Notes: generated by a model not told the origin, from the sequence alone. A DNA stretch of 64,000 bases from Zoogloea sp041908905 (GCF_041908905.1 NZ_JAYREK010000007.1:1-64000); one strand, 5' to 3'. Shown: positions 8,078 through 16,542, counted from the stretch's first letter. A program made the numbers and translations.

Positions 8078-8093
8078 TAGACCAGTCGTCTAG
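8078..8093. promoter_or_regulatory. TetR/NemR-type operator, copy B
   Basis: TAGACCAGTCGTCTAG, inverted repeat TAGAC-N6-GTCTA, sits about 22 bp upstream of the nemR-like start codon. It differs from copy A (7435-7450) only in the central bases. Confidence 0.72.
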
Positions 8094-8108
8094 TGTGTAA
8101 GGCGAAAA

Positions 8109-8196
8109 ATTCAAAGCTGGTGTGGCGGGGCAGCGTTCGACCATGCCTTTTAATTCGAAGCTGGTGTGGCGGGGCAGCGTTCGACCGTACCTTTTG
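8109..8196. repeat. Two tandem copies of a 44-bp unit
   Basis: The core GCTGGTGTGGCGGGGCAGCG plus TTCGACC is repeated exactly 44 bp apart (copies from 8109 and 8153); the flanks differ by a few bases (TTCAAAG/TTCGAAG, ACCATGCC/ACCGTACC). It lies in the roughly 420-bp gene-free gap between the TetR-family gene and the FabMG-type gene, upstream of the former. The divergence suggests an old duplication. Confidence 0.85.
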
Positions 8197-8294
8197 TTTC
8201 TGAAAATAGAAAATTTCAGAACACCTTAAAATGGGAGGGGGAGCCCCTCTGGCCGTGTTCTGGGCCGCCGGAGCCCGGTTTGCCTGGTCTGGTG

Positions 8295-8326
8295 CCGGTT
8301 TGATGCATTTCCGGTTTGATGCATTT
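8295..8326. repeat. Perfect 16-bp tandem duplication
   Basis: CCGGTTTGATGCATTT occurs twice head to tail in the same gap. The rest of the gap (8197-8475) shows no gene; it is GC-rich again after an AT-rich turn near 8200-8230. Confidence 0.85.
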
Positions 8327-8475
8327 CCGCCTGGAGCACCCGTCGCCACGGACTCCGCGGCGCTCGGGCTGCGCGTGCCGTGGCCGGTGGCGCGCAGTGC
8401 GTGGATTTCGCGCCGGTTCCGTTGGCTGCGCGCCTGCGCCGGACGACGGCGATGCGCCGTCCGGCGGTCGAGCCG

Positions 8476-9789
8476 TCAGGCGTGAAGCTGGTTGAGCTGC
8501 TGGGCGATGATGTCGTGGTTGAGCCACAGCACCGGGCCCGTGGGCGCCGACGATTCGCGCAGGATCAGCGGCCCGGTGGCCTCGAGCACCAGGGTGCTGA
8601 GCAGATCGGTGATCAGGGCCTTGCGGTCCTTGTGCATCTCGGCGATGGCGTCCGAGGTGCCGATGGTCAGGTCGGCCTGGGCCGGGTTGTTGGGCATCGG
8701 CCAGGCGGCAAAATCGCGGAAGCCCTGCATCACGTCGCTGGCGTGGAAGTCGGCGACCTTCTGCAACACGTCCTCGAGGCTGTGGCCGTCGGCCAGCAGA
8801 TCGCGGCAGGCCTGCCACTGGGCGTCGGCCCAGGCGCCGCCGCCTTCCTTCTTGAGGGCATGGAGCAGCGAGATCAGCGGCAGCTCGACGCCGGCGAAGA
8901 CGTCGGTGGAGTTGGTGCGGATCTCCGGGCAGTTGTACACCGTGGCCTTGACGCCCTGAGCCCAGGCGTCCCGGGCGATGCGCTCGAGGCGCATCTTGGC
9001 GTAGCCCTGGGTGTAGTTGGTGTAGGTCTGCCACTGGTAGGTGCCGCCCTGCAGGATCTCGGTGCCGTGGTAGCCGTAGGCCGAATAGCGCACCTGGCCG
9101 CCGGCGGCCTCGATGCGGGCGCGGATCGCCGCGCTGCCTTCGATGAGGTACTGGAAGCTGTTAGCCGACACTTCGTCGAAGTTCTGCAGGATCAGCTTGC
9201 CCAGGTCGCTGTCGAGCAGGGTCTGGGACGACATGAAGCGGTCGCCGCGGCCCTTGTAGATGCGGTTGGCGATCACCATGAAGACCTTGGCCTTGGGGAT
9301 GCCGCCGGCCATGGTGTGGGCGAAGAACACATTGCGGCCCTCGCCGATCAGGCCGTCGAGTTGGGCCATCACCTGGGCCACGCCGTCCTTGAAGCGCTGG
9401 ATGCCGACCTGGCGGCACTTTTCGATGTGGTCCCAGTCGAGCTTGTCGGTCTCCCAGGTTTTGAGCGTGAGCTTGCCGAGCAGATCGGTGGGCGTGGGCT
9501 CGCCGGCCGGAGCGTCGAGGTCGAAGCCGGCCATCAGCGGCACGTTGATGATTCTGCCGCCCAGGTTGGCTTCGGCGGCGGCCAGCTCTTCGGCGTCGAG
9601 GGGGCGCAGTGCGTTGTTTTCGTCGCGGCGGCCGACCGTGATGCCGACGATCTCCATGCCGGCCTTCCGCGCTTCATTGACCAGGCCGCTGGCGTAGCCG
9701 CGCCCGAAGAGTTCGCCGAACAGCACGAACACGTCGCCCTTGCGGAAGATGTTGGTTTGCGGAAGTTGTTTCAGGGAGGTGATAGTCAT
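8476..9789 (-). CDS. FabMG-family protein, putative enoyl-ACP reductase
   Basis: The 437-aa protein resembles a family named for FabMG, a metagenomic enoyl-ACP reductase; the name is recalled, not searched. Visible features are an N-terminal Rossmann-like segment (DVFVLFGELFGRGYASGLV, about 18-36, followed by EIVGITVGRRD), a central FAHTMAGGIPKAKVF block and YSAYGYHGTEILQGGTYQWQ. No signal peptide or membrane segment is visible. If it reduces enoyl-ACP, the cell has a second route beside FabI (1397-2188), which could affect triclosan tolerance. No partner gene is nearby; the gene is flanked by repeats downstream and by the convergently transcribed end of nothing obvious upstream, where a MOSC gene follows. 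Family placement is moderately sure, the reaction is not. Confidence 0.55.
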   Translation of the reverse strand: MTITSLKQLPQTNIFRKGDVFVLFGELFGRGYASGLVNEARKAGMEIVGITVGRRDENNALRPLDAEELAAAEANLGGRIINVPLMAGFDLDAPAGEPTPTDLLGKLTLKTWETDKLDWDHIEKCRQVGIQRFKDGVAQVMAQLDGLIGEGRNVFFAHTMAGGIPKAKVFMVIANRIYKGRGDRFMSSQTLLDSDLGKLILQNFDEVSANSFQYLIEGSAAIRARIEAAGGQVRYSAYGYHGTEILQGGTYQWQTYTNYTQGYAKMRLERIARDAWAQGVKATVYNCPEIRTNSTDVFAGVELPLISLLHALKKEGGGAWADAQWQACRDLLADGHSLEDVLQKVADFHASDVMQGFRDFAAWPMPNNPAQADLTIGTSDAIAEMHKDRKALITDLLSTLVLEATGPLILRESSAPTGPVLWLNHDIIAQQLNQLHA

Positions 9790-9911
9790 GAGCGTGTCTG
9801 GCCAGGGTTGAACGGAAAACCAGCCGCGATTCTATCCAGTTCGGCCCGCCGCGCCCAAATCGTGCTGCGCGTGCCGCGGGGTGAACCGCCCTGCCCTGGC
9901 CCTCGCCCGCT

Positions 9912-10709
9912 TCATTCGAGCACTTCGACGGGCATCCCCAGCACCAGCTCGGTCGAACCCTCGGCGATCACGTTCTGGCCAAACAGCACGCCCTCCGGGG
10001 TCTTGCGGAACTTTGCCAGGGTGCGCAGGGGCTCCTGGTCGAGGGCCTTGCGGCCGCTGTCGGGGTCGACGGTGGTGAACACGCAGCGCTCGCAGGGCTT
10101 GGCGAGGCGGAAGGTGGTGCCGCCGATGCGGATGCGCTTCCAGCCGTCCTCGGCAAAGGGCGCGGCGCCGGCGACCACCAGATTGGGGCGGAAGCGCGCC
10201 ATGCTGAGCGGCCGGCCAAGGCGGGCCGACAACTCGTCCAGCGAGGCCTGGCCGATCAGCAGCAGCGGAAAGCCGTCGGCAAAGGTGAGCGGGACGTCGG
10301 GGGCGGTTTTCACCCGGCGGGCGGTGTCCGCGCCGATCCACATGAAGCGCAGGCGGGTGCCCAGGTAGGCCGAGATCCAGGCGTCGGCCGCGGTGGCGCC
10401 GCGCCAGGCCGGAAACTCGCTGCCCCAGACGATCGTGGGACAGGGCTCGGTGAAGGCGTCGTCGGGGACGAACAGGTCGTCACGCCCGGGCGCGTTCAGG
10501 GTGACGCCGCCGGGGCCTGGCTTCGCCGTCACGAGCACCAGCTCGGGGTGGGTGCGGCCGGTCACGAAGCGGCCATTTTCGTCCGCCACCATCCAGGTGC
10601 GGTCGTAGGGCAGCCCGGCCGGGCCCACGGGGCTGGCGGCAAGGGATTCGCCGCGCATGGACTTGACCGGATAACGGTAGAGGGCGGACAGGACGGGAGT
10701 GGCGGACAT
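9912..10709 (-). CDS. MOSC domain-containing protein (YcbX/mARC-like)
   Basis: This 265-aa protein has an N-terminal MOSC beta-barrel domain (residues 1-120; YPVKSMRGES near the start) and a C-terminal MOSC domain with the cysteine motif KPCERCVFTTVDP. MOSC proteins bind the molybdenum cofactor through a cysteine. YcbX and eukaryotic mARC reduce N-hydroxylated compounds with electrons from a reductase or fused ferredoxin domain. The ferredoxin domain of YcbX is absent here, so a separate electron donor is needed. A GAGG ribosome site precedes the ATG. It is divergent from the small gene at 10810. Confidence 0.85.
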   Translation of the reverse strand: MSATPVLSALYRYPVKSMRGESLAASPVGPAGLPYDRTWMVADENGRFVTGRTHPELVLVTAKPGPGGVTLNAPGRDDLFVPDDAFTEPCPTIVWGSEFPAWRGATAADAWISAYLGTRLRFMWIGADTARRVKTAPDVPLTFADGFPLLLIGQASLDELSARLGRPLSMARFRPNLVVAGAAPFAEDGWKRIRIGGTTFRLAKPCERCVFTTVDPDSGRKALDQEPLRTLAKFRKTPEGVLFGQNVIAEGSTELVLGMPVEVLE

Positions 10710-10809
10710 GGGGGCCTCGCAGGTCGAACTCGATGGGGTGGGCAGCTGGGAAAGGGATTATCCTTCCACCCTTGAACACCGGGCAAACGCCCACGAACCT
10801 GGAACGACC

Positions 10810-11055
10810 ATGAATTACGAACAACACCTGGACGAAGTCACCACCCTCATCTACGAACGCTTCGGCCTCAGCGAAGACGCCGCGGTGAAGCTGGTGATGC
10901 GCGCCCAGGCCGACGGCTATTTCAGCGGCCACGACGACGACCCCTCGATCTGCACCCAGCTCCGCGCCGAACAGGACGCCAAGCGTGTCTTCAAGCTGTA
11001 TGCCAAGCCGCCCGCACCGGCCGCCAAGCCGGCCCGCCGGGGCCCGCCGCGCTGA
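10810..11055 (+). CDS. small conserved-looking protein of unknown function (81 aa)
   Basis: The product, from ATG at 10810 (GGA six bases before), is an acidic helical N-terminal part (MNYEQHLDEVTTLIYERFGL) followed by an Asp-rich SGHDDDPS segment and a Pro/Ala/Arg-rich tail. It has no signal peptide or membrane segment. It lies nine bases before the next ribosome site and reads in the same direction as the lipoprotein and subtilase genes, but nothing ties it functionally to them. Family not recognised. Confidence 0.65.
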   Translation: MNYEQHLDEVTTLIYERFGLSEDAAVKLVMRAQADGYFSGHDDDPSICTQLRAEQDAKRVFKLYAKPPAPAAKPARRGPPR

Positions 11056-11079
11056 TGCGCTGATGTGCCGGAGGGGTGC

Positions 11080-11409
11080 GTGAGACGGCTCGGCCGCCTG
11101 CTGTTCCTCGTCACGGGCCTGGCGGGCTTGCAGGCCTGCGCCGCGCCGCCGGCAACCGAGCCGGTGACGCTCCGGGTCATCATCGGTTTCACCGGGCCCG
11201 TGGACGGCGCCGCGCCGGCCACCCTGGCCCGCCTCGCCGCGCTGAGTGGCGCCGAGGTCGACTTTGTATCGTCCCTGTCGCCCCGCAGCCACGCCTACCG
11301 CCTGCGCTGCCCGCCGGACGACCCCGCCTGCGGCCGCGCGCTGGCTGCCCTCAAGGCGGCCCCTTCGATCGACTCCCTGAGCTCCGACACCATCAAGGAC
11401 TTGCGATGA
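11080..11409 (+). CDS. lipoprotein resembling a stand-alone subtilase propeptide/inhibitor
   Basis: The GTG start at 11080 has GGAG in front of it; an in-frame GTG at 11065 lacks a site. The 109-aa product has a short basic n-region, a hydrophobic stretch and the lipobox LQAC, so it should be lipid-anchored in the periplasm. The mature part alternates strand, helix, strand, helix (VTLRVIIGF, TLARLAALSG, AYRLRC, ALAALKAAPSIDSLS), the layout of inhibitor I9/subtilase propeptides. It overlaps the subtilase gene by four bases (ATGA), so the two are translationally coupled. A role as chaperone or inhibitor of that protease is inferred from fold pattern and position; no enzyme activity is suggested. 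Confidence 0.7.
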   Translation: MRRLGRLLFLVTGLAGLQACAAPPATEPVTLRVIIGFTGPVDGAAPATLARLAALSGAEVDFVSSLSPRSHAYRLRCPPDDPACGRALAALKAAPSIDSLSSDTIKDLR

Positions 11410-13250
11410 CCCTCCGCCATGCCCTGTGTGCCGCCCTCCTCGGCGCCGGCACCCTGCTCGCCTCCCCTGCCCCCGCCGCCGACCTGGAAGCCCGGGTGAT
11501 CGTCAAACTCAAGGCCGCTTCGCCCCTCAAGCAGGCCCAGGCGGCCAGCCGGGTGCAGAGCCTCGGCGCCCGCCTGGGGGTCAGCGCCAGGCTGCTCGGC
11601 CAGCCGGCGCCCGACCTGCAGGTGATGCAGGCCTCCGGCATCAGCTCGGATGCCCTCGCCGCCCGCCTCGCCCGGCAGGCCGACGTGGAATACGCGGTGC
11701 CCGACCGCATCAAGACCATCCGCGCGCTGCCCAACGACCCGCTCTTCGGCAGCCAGTGGTATCTGCAGGCGCCTGGCGCCACCCGGCCCGCGGCGATCGA
11801 CGCCGTCGGCGCCTGGAGCCTCGGCGGCGGCAGCGCCAGCGTGGTGGTCGCCGTGGTGGACACCGGCGTGCGCTTCGACCACGAAGACCTGGCCGCGTCG
11901 CTGCTCCCGGGCTACGACTTCATCGCGGACGCCCTCAACTCCGGCGACGGCGACGGCAGCCGCGACGCCGACGCCTCCGATCCGGGCGACTACCTCTCCG
12001 CTGCCGATCTGGCCAACGCCGACCTGCGCAGCATGTGCGGCACATCGACGACCCGCAGCAGCTCCTGGCACGGCACCCAGGTGGCCGGCATCGTGGCGGC
12101 CCAGGCCAACAATGGCCTCGGCATCGCCGGTGCCGGCGGTGCCACCCGCGTGCTGCCGGTGCGCGTGCTCGGCAAGTGCGGCGGCTACGACTCGGACATC
12201 ATCGCCGGCATGCGCTGGGCGGCCGGGCTCGCGGTGCCCGGGGTGCCCGCCAACCCGAACCCGGCCAAGGTCATCAACCTGAGCCTGGCCGGTGGCAACG
12301 GCTGCAGCAGCGCCTACGCCAGCGCGATTGCCGAAGTCCGCCAGGCTGGCGCCCTGATCGTGGCCGCCGCCGGCAACGAGACGAGCCCGGTCGAAGAGCC
12401 CGCCAGTTGCGCCGGGGTGCTGGCCGTCGCCGGCATCCGCCACGCGGGTACCAAGGTCGGCTATTCGAGCTACGGCCCGGAGGTCGGCATCAGCGCACCG
12501 GCGGGCAACTGCATCAATATCCTGCAGGGTGAGCCCTGCCTGTTCCCCTTCGTGAATGCCATCAACCTCGGCACCACCACGCCGGCGGCCAACGGCTACA
12601 CGGGCATCTACGACGTCACCAGGGGCACCAGCTTCTCGGTGCCCCTGGTGGCCGGCACCGCCGCGCTGATGATCGCTGCCAACCCCGCCCTGGGCGAGGC
12701 GGAGGTCGCCAACCGCATCAAGCGCACGGCCCGCGTCTTCCCCGGCGACAGCAGTTTGCCGACCTGCCCCGAGACCACCAGCGATGGCCAGTGCAACTGC
12801 ACCACCACCAGCTGCGGTGCCGGAATGCTCAACGCCGCCGCTGCGGTGGCCGCAGCGATCGACGCGGGGGCGCAGAATCCGTCGGTCGTCATCAGCGTGC
12901 CCGCCTCGCCCCGGGCCGGCAGCGCCTTCACCCTCGGTTCCGAACAAAGCCAGGCGGCCCCTGGCGCGGCCCTGAGCACCTGGGCGTGGTCCCAGTTGAG
13001 CGGCCCCGCCGGCATCCTGGGATCCAACACGCCCAGCACCACTTTCACGGCGCCGGTGGCTGGCACCTACATCCTGCGGCTCACGGTGACGGACGACGCC
13101 GGCCGCACCGGCGTGCAGGATGTCTCCATCGAGGTCGCGGCGGCGCCCAGCGGCTCGGGCGGCGGTGGTGGCGGTGCCAGCGACCCCGTCAGCCTGCTCG
13201 CCCTCTTCGCGCTGGCTGGGCTGGCAGCCCGCTGTCGCAGGGAGCGTTGA
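11406..13250 (+). CDS. secreted S8 (subtilisin-like) serine peptidase with C-terminal sorting signal
   Basis: The 614-aa preproprotein has a Sec signal peptide (about 1-24, ending PAPAA), a propeptide-like segment (25-100) and a subtilase catalytic domain. The triad is Asp152 (VAVVDTGVRF), His222 (SSWHGTQVAG) and Ser409 (RGTSFSVPLV), with the oxyanion region near NETSPVEE. A PKD-like beta domain follows (about 500-580). The C-terminus is a Ser/Gly run, a hydrophobic stretch (SLLALFALAGLAA) and a basic end (RCRRER), the layout of GlyGly-CTERM signals processed by rhombosortase and linked to type II secretion. Several cysteine pairs in the domain suggest disulphides. It is coupled to the upstream lipoprotein gene. 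Substrates are unknown. Confidence 0.9.
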   Translation: MTLRHALCAALLGAGTLLASPAPAADLEARVIVKLKAASPLKQAQAASRVQSLGARLGVSARLLGQPAPDLQVMQASGISSDALAARLARQADVEYAVPDRIKTIRALPNDPLFGSQWYLQAPGATRPAAIDAVGAWSLGGGSASVVVAVVDTGVRFDHEDLAASLLPGYDFIADALNSGDGDGSRDADASDPGDYLSAADLANADLRSMCGTSTTRSSSWHGTQVAGIVAAQANNGLGIAGAGGATRVLPVRVLGKCGGYDSDIIAGMRWAAGLAVPGVPANPNPAKVINLSLAGGNGCSSAYASAIAEVRQAGALIVAAAGNETSPVEEPASCAGVLAVAGIRHAGTKVGYSSYGPEVGISAPAGNCINILQGEPCLFPFVNAINLGTTTPAANGYTGIYDVTRGTSFSVPLVAGTAALMIAANPALGEAEVANRIKRTARVFPGDSSLPTCPETTSDGQCNCTTTSCGAGMLNAAAAVAAAIDAGAQNPSVVISVPASPRAGSAFTLGSEQSQAAPGAALSTWAWSQLSGPAGILGSNTPSTTFTAPVAGTYILRLTVTDDAGRTGVQDVSIEVAAAPSGSGGGGGGASDPVSLLALFALAGLAARCRRER

Positions 13251-13266
13251 TGCGCAACGCTGAACC

Positions 13267-13286
13267 GGAGGCAGGCTCCTGCCTCC
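13267..13286 (+). terminator. Hairpin after the subtilase gene, no T-run
   Basis: GGAGGCAG and CTGCCTCC pair around a GCTC loop 17 bp after the stop codon. Because no T tract follows, this is only a possible terminator or mRNA-stabilising hairpin. Confidence 0.4.
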
Positions 13287-13317
13287 CCGACGTGGCAAGC
13301 CGGCCTTGATCTGGGGG

Positions 13318-13333
13318 CTGTTTATTTATACAG
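13318..13333 (+). promoter_or_regulatory. LexA (SOS) box of dnaE2
   Basis: CTGTTTATTTATACAG fits the CTGT-N8-ACAG LexA consensus exactly. It ends 7 bp before the dnaE2 ATG, so it must overlap the promoter core or transcription start; the message probably has little or no leader. Confidence 0.88.
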
Positions 13334-13340
13334 TAAACGG

Positions 13341-16300
13341 ATGCCCGATGGTGCTCCACCCGCCTTTGCCGAACTCTACTGCCGCTCCTGCTTCAGCTTC
13401 CTCACCGGCGCCTCGCACCCGGAAGAGCTGCTGAGCCAGGCGGCCAGCCTCGGCTACAGCGCGCTGGCGATCACCGACGAATGCTCGCTGGCAGGCATGG
13501 TGCGGGCCTACGCGGCCTGGCAACGGCAGCCGGAGGTGATCCAGCTCATCGTTGGCACCCGCCTGCAGCTGGCCGACGGGCCCCGGCTGGTCCTGCTGGC
13601 CACCGACCGCGCCGCCTACGGACGCCTCTCCAGCCTGATCACCCGCGGCCGCCGGTCCGCCGAAAAGGGTCGCTACCACCTCACCCGCGCCGACCTCAAC
13701 GCCGGCCTGCCCGGTTGCCTGGCCCTGCTGCTGCCCCCCGACGATGCGGGCGACGACCCGCAGCAGCTGGCCCGCGACGCCCACTGGCTGGCCCGGCGCT
13801 TCCCCGGTGCTGCCTGGCTGGCCGCCCAGCGCCTGCTCGGCCCCGACGACGACGCCCGCAATGTCTGGATTGCCGATGCCGCCGCCAGTGCGGGCCTGCC
13901 GGTGGTTGCCACTGGCGCACCCCTGATGCACGACGCCTCCCGCCGCCGCCTCGCCGACGTGCTCACCGCCCTGCGGCACCGGGTCAGCCTCGACGAAGCC
14001 GGCACCCTGCTCGCCGCCAACGCCGAGCAGCGCCTCCAGCCCCGCGCCGTGCTGGCCCGCCGCCATCCGCCCGCCTGGCTGGCCGAGAGCCTGGCCATCG
14101 CCGCCCGTTGTCACTTCTCGCCCGGCGAGCTGCGCTACGAATACCCCGAAGAGATCGTCCCGCCCGGCCTCACCCCCAGCGCCCACCTGCGCGCCCTGGT
14201 CGGCCAGGGCCTGCGCCGGCGCTACCCGCCGGGGGGCGACGGCGGCGGGCGCATTCCGCCCGAGGTTCGCGAGCAGGCCCTCAAGGAGCTCGCGCTGATC
14301 GCCGAGCTGCGCTACGAAGCCTTCTTCCTCACGGTTGAAGACATCGTGCGCTTCGCCCGCAGCCGCGGCATCCTGTGCCAGGGGCGCGGCTCCGCGGCCA
14401 ACTCGGTGGTGTGCTACGCGCTGGGGATCACCGAGGTCGAGCCGGGCCAGGCCAGCCTGCTCTTCGAGCGCTTCATCTCCCGGGAGCGGAACGAGCCGCC
14501 CGACATCGACGTCGATTTCGAGCACGACCGCCGCGAGGAGGTGATCCAGTACATCTACGCCAAGTACGGCCGCGACCGGGCCGCGCTGGCCGCCACCGTC
14601 ATCCGCTACCGCCCGCGCAGCGCCCTGCGCGACGTGGGCCGGGCGCTCGGCTTCGACCCCGGCCAGCTCGAGCACATCAGCCGCCGGCTGGCCTGGTGGG
14701 ACGGCGGCCAGGTGTCCCCCGAGCGGGTGCGGGAAGCCGGCCTCGACCCGGCCAGCCCGCGGGTGCGGATGCTCCTCGAACTCGCCAACCAGCTGGTCGG
14801 CTTTCCCCGCCACCTGTCCCAGCACGTGGGCGGCTTCATCATCTCCCGCGGGCCGCTGGCCGAGCTGGTGCCCGTCGAGAACGCGGCAATGGCCGACCGC
14901 ACCGTCATCCAGTGGGACAAGGACGACCTCGAAACCCTCGGCCTGCTCAAGGTGGACGTGCTGGCCCTGGGCATGCTGTCGGCGATCCGCCGCAGCCTGG
15001 CCCTGGTGGCGCAGCGGCGCGGGCAGCCCTTCACGCTGGCCGACATCCCCCGCGAGCGCCCGGAGGTTTACGACATGCTCTGCCGGGCCGACGCGATGGG
15101 CGTGTTCCAGGTCGAATCCCGCGCCCAGCTGAGCATGCTGCCGCGGCTCAAGCCCCGCTGCTACTACGACCTGGTGGTGGAGGTGGCCATCGTGCGGCCC
15201 GGGCCGATCCAGGGCGGCATGGTCCATCCCTACCTGCAGGCCCGGGAGCGCATCGCCCGCCACGAGCCCATCCCCTACCCCCGGCCCGAGATCGAGCCGG
15301 TGCTGCGGCGCACCCACGGCGTGCCGATCTTCCAGGAGCAGGTGATGCAGCTGGCCATGGTGGCCGCCGGCTTCACGCCCGGCGAAGCCGACCAGCTGCG
15401 CCGCAGCATGGGCGCCTGGAGCCGCAAGGGCGACCTCCAGCGCTACCAGCAGAAGCTGATGGACGGCATGCTGGCCCGTGGCTACGCCCGCGAGTTTGCC
15501 GCGGCCCTCTGCCAGCAGATCCAGGGCTTCGGCAGCTACGGCTTTCCGGAGTCCCACGCGGCCAGCTTCGCACTGCTGGTGTATGTGTCGGCCTGGCTCA
15601 AGTGCTTCGAGCCGGCGGCCTTCCTGTGCGGCCTGCTCAACAGCCAGCCGATGGGCTTCTACGGCCCGTCCCAGCTGATCCAGGACGCCCGCCGCCACGG
15701 GGTTGAGGTGCGGCCGGCCGATGCCGCGGCCAGCGACTGGGAATGCACCCTCGAGCCCGGCCCCGACGGCCATCCGCCGGCCGCTCGCCTCGGCCTGTGC
15801 CTCGTCCGGGGCTTCAACGCCACCGCCGCCGGGCGTATCGGCCAGGCCCGTCGCGACGGCCCCTTCGAGTCGGTGGACGACCTCACCCGCCGCGCCGCCC
15901 TCTCCAGCGTCGAGCTGCGCACCCTCGCCGCGGCCGGCGCGCTGGCCAGCCTGGCCGGGCACCGGCGCCAGGCCCTGTGGGCCGCCGCCGGCAGCCAGGC
16001 GCCGCCCGGTGTCCTCCACGACGCGCCGGTCGTCGACCCGCCACCCCTCTTGCCCGCGCCCGCCGAAACCCACGACCTCGTCGCCGATTACGCCCGCCTG
16101 GGCTTCAGCCTCGGTCGTCATCCGCTGGCCTTTCTGCGCGCGCGGCTGGGGGCCGAACGCTTCTTGCCGGCCGCCGAGATCGCCGCCGCGCCCGACCGCA
16201 AGCTGGCCCGGGCGGCCGGCATCGTCACCTGCCGGCAGCGCCCCGGCACCGCAAGGGGTACGATGTTCGTCACCCTCGAAGACGAGACCGGCTGGGTGAA

Positions 16301-16481
16301 TGTGGTGGTGCGGCCGGAGCTCCTCGAGGCCGAGCGGCGCATCCTGCTCGGCGCCCGCCTGCTGGGCGTGTATGGGCAGGTCACCCGCCAGGGCAGCGTG
16401 GTGCATCTGCACGCCAAGCGGGTCGTCGACCGCAGCCCCCTGCTCGGGGCGCTGGCCACCCACAGCCGGGATTTCCACTGA
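13341..16481 (+). CDS. dnaE2: error-prone DNA polymerase DnaE2 (alpha subunit type C)
   Basis: The 1046-aa protein matches DnaE2/ImuC: an N-terminal PHP domain beginning FAELYCRSCFSFLTGASHP, a polymerase domain with the catalytic acidic cluster PPDIDVDFEHDRREE (about 389-403), the RGSAANSVVCYALGI block just before it, and a C-terminal OB-fold (about 920-1010). DnaE2 carries out translesion synthesis and damage-induced mutagenesis, normally with ImuA and ImuB. Neither imuA nor imuB is adjacent: the upstream gene is a protease and the downstream gene a lipoprotein. The perfect LexA box immediately upstream shows SOS control. The ATG at 13341 lacks a strong ribosome site, which fits a nearly leaderless message. 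Confidence 0.93.
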   Translation: MPDGAPPAFAELYCRSCFSFLTGASHPEELLSQAASLGYSALAITDECSLAGMVRAYAAWQRQPEVIQLIVGTRLQLADGPRLVLLATDRAAYGRLSSLITRGRRSAEKGRYHLTRADLNAGLPGCLALLLPPDDAGDDPQQLARDAHWLARRFPGAAWLAAQRLLGPDDDARNVWIADAAASAGLPVVATGAPLMHDASRRRLADVLTALRHRVSLDEAGTLLAANAEQRLQPRAVLARRHPPAWLAESLAIAARCHFSPGELRYEYPEEIVPPGLTPSAHLRALVGQGLRRRYPPGGDGGGRIPPEVREQALKELALIAELRYEAFFLTVEDIVRFARSRGILCQGRGSAANSVVCYALGITEVEPGQASLLFERFISRERNEPPDIDVDFEHDRREEVIQYIYAKYGRDRAALAATVIRYRPRSALRDVGRALGFDPGQLEHISRRLAWWDGGQVSPERVREAGLDPASPRVRMLLELANQLVGFPRHLSQHVGGFIISRGPLAELVPVENAAMADRTVIQWDKDDLETLGLLKVDVLALGMLSAIRRSLALVAQRRGQPFTLADIPRERPEVYDMLCRADAMGVFQVESRAQLSMLPRLKPRCYYDLVVEVAIVRPGPIQGGMVHPYLQARERIARHEPIPYPRPEIEPVLRRTHGVPIFQEQVMQLAMVAAGFTPGEADQLRRSMGAWSRKGDLQRYQQKLMDGMLARGYAREFAAALCQQIQGFGSYGFPESHAASFALLVYVSAWLKCFEPAAFLCGLLNSQPMGFYGPSQLIQDARRHGVEVRPADAAASDWECTLEPGPDGHPPAARLGLCLVRGFNATAAGRIGQARRDGPFESVDDLTRRAALSSVELRTLAAAGALASLAGHRRQALWAAAGSQAPPGVLHDAPVVDPPPLLPAPAETHDLVADYARLGFSLGRHPLAFLRARLGAERFLPAAEIAAAPDRKLARAAGIVTCRQRPGTARGTMFVTLEDETGWVNVVVRPELLEAERRILLGARLLGVYGQVTRQGSVVHLHAKRVVDRSPLLGALATHSRDFH

Positions 16482-16542
16482 CGGCGGGAATCCCGGGCCG
16501 CTCCGGGCGTCCAACCGAACAACCCGTCCAAGGAGCACTCCG

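Noticed and set aside
8109..8326. CRISPR array
   Set aside because: Only two copies of each repeat, units of different size, no spacers of constant length and no cas genes in the window.
8380..10368. 662-codon open frame on the plus strand
   Set aside because: It covers the FabMG-type and MOSC genes in the opposite direction, has no ribosome site and shows no recognisable domain.
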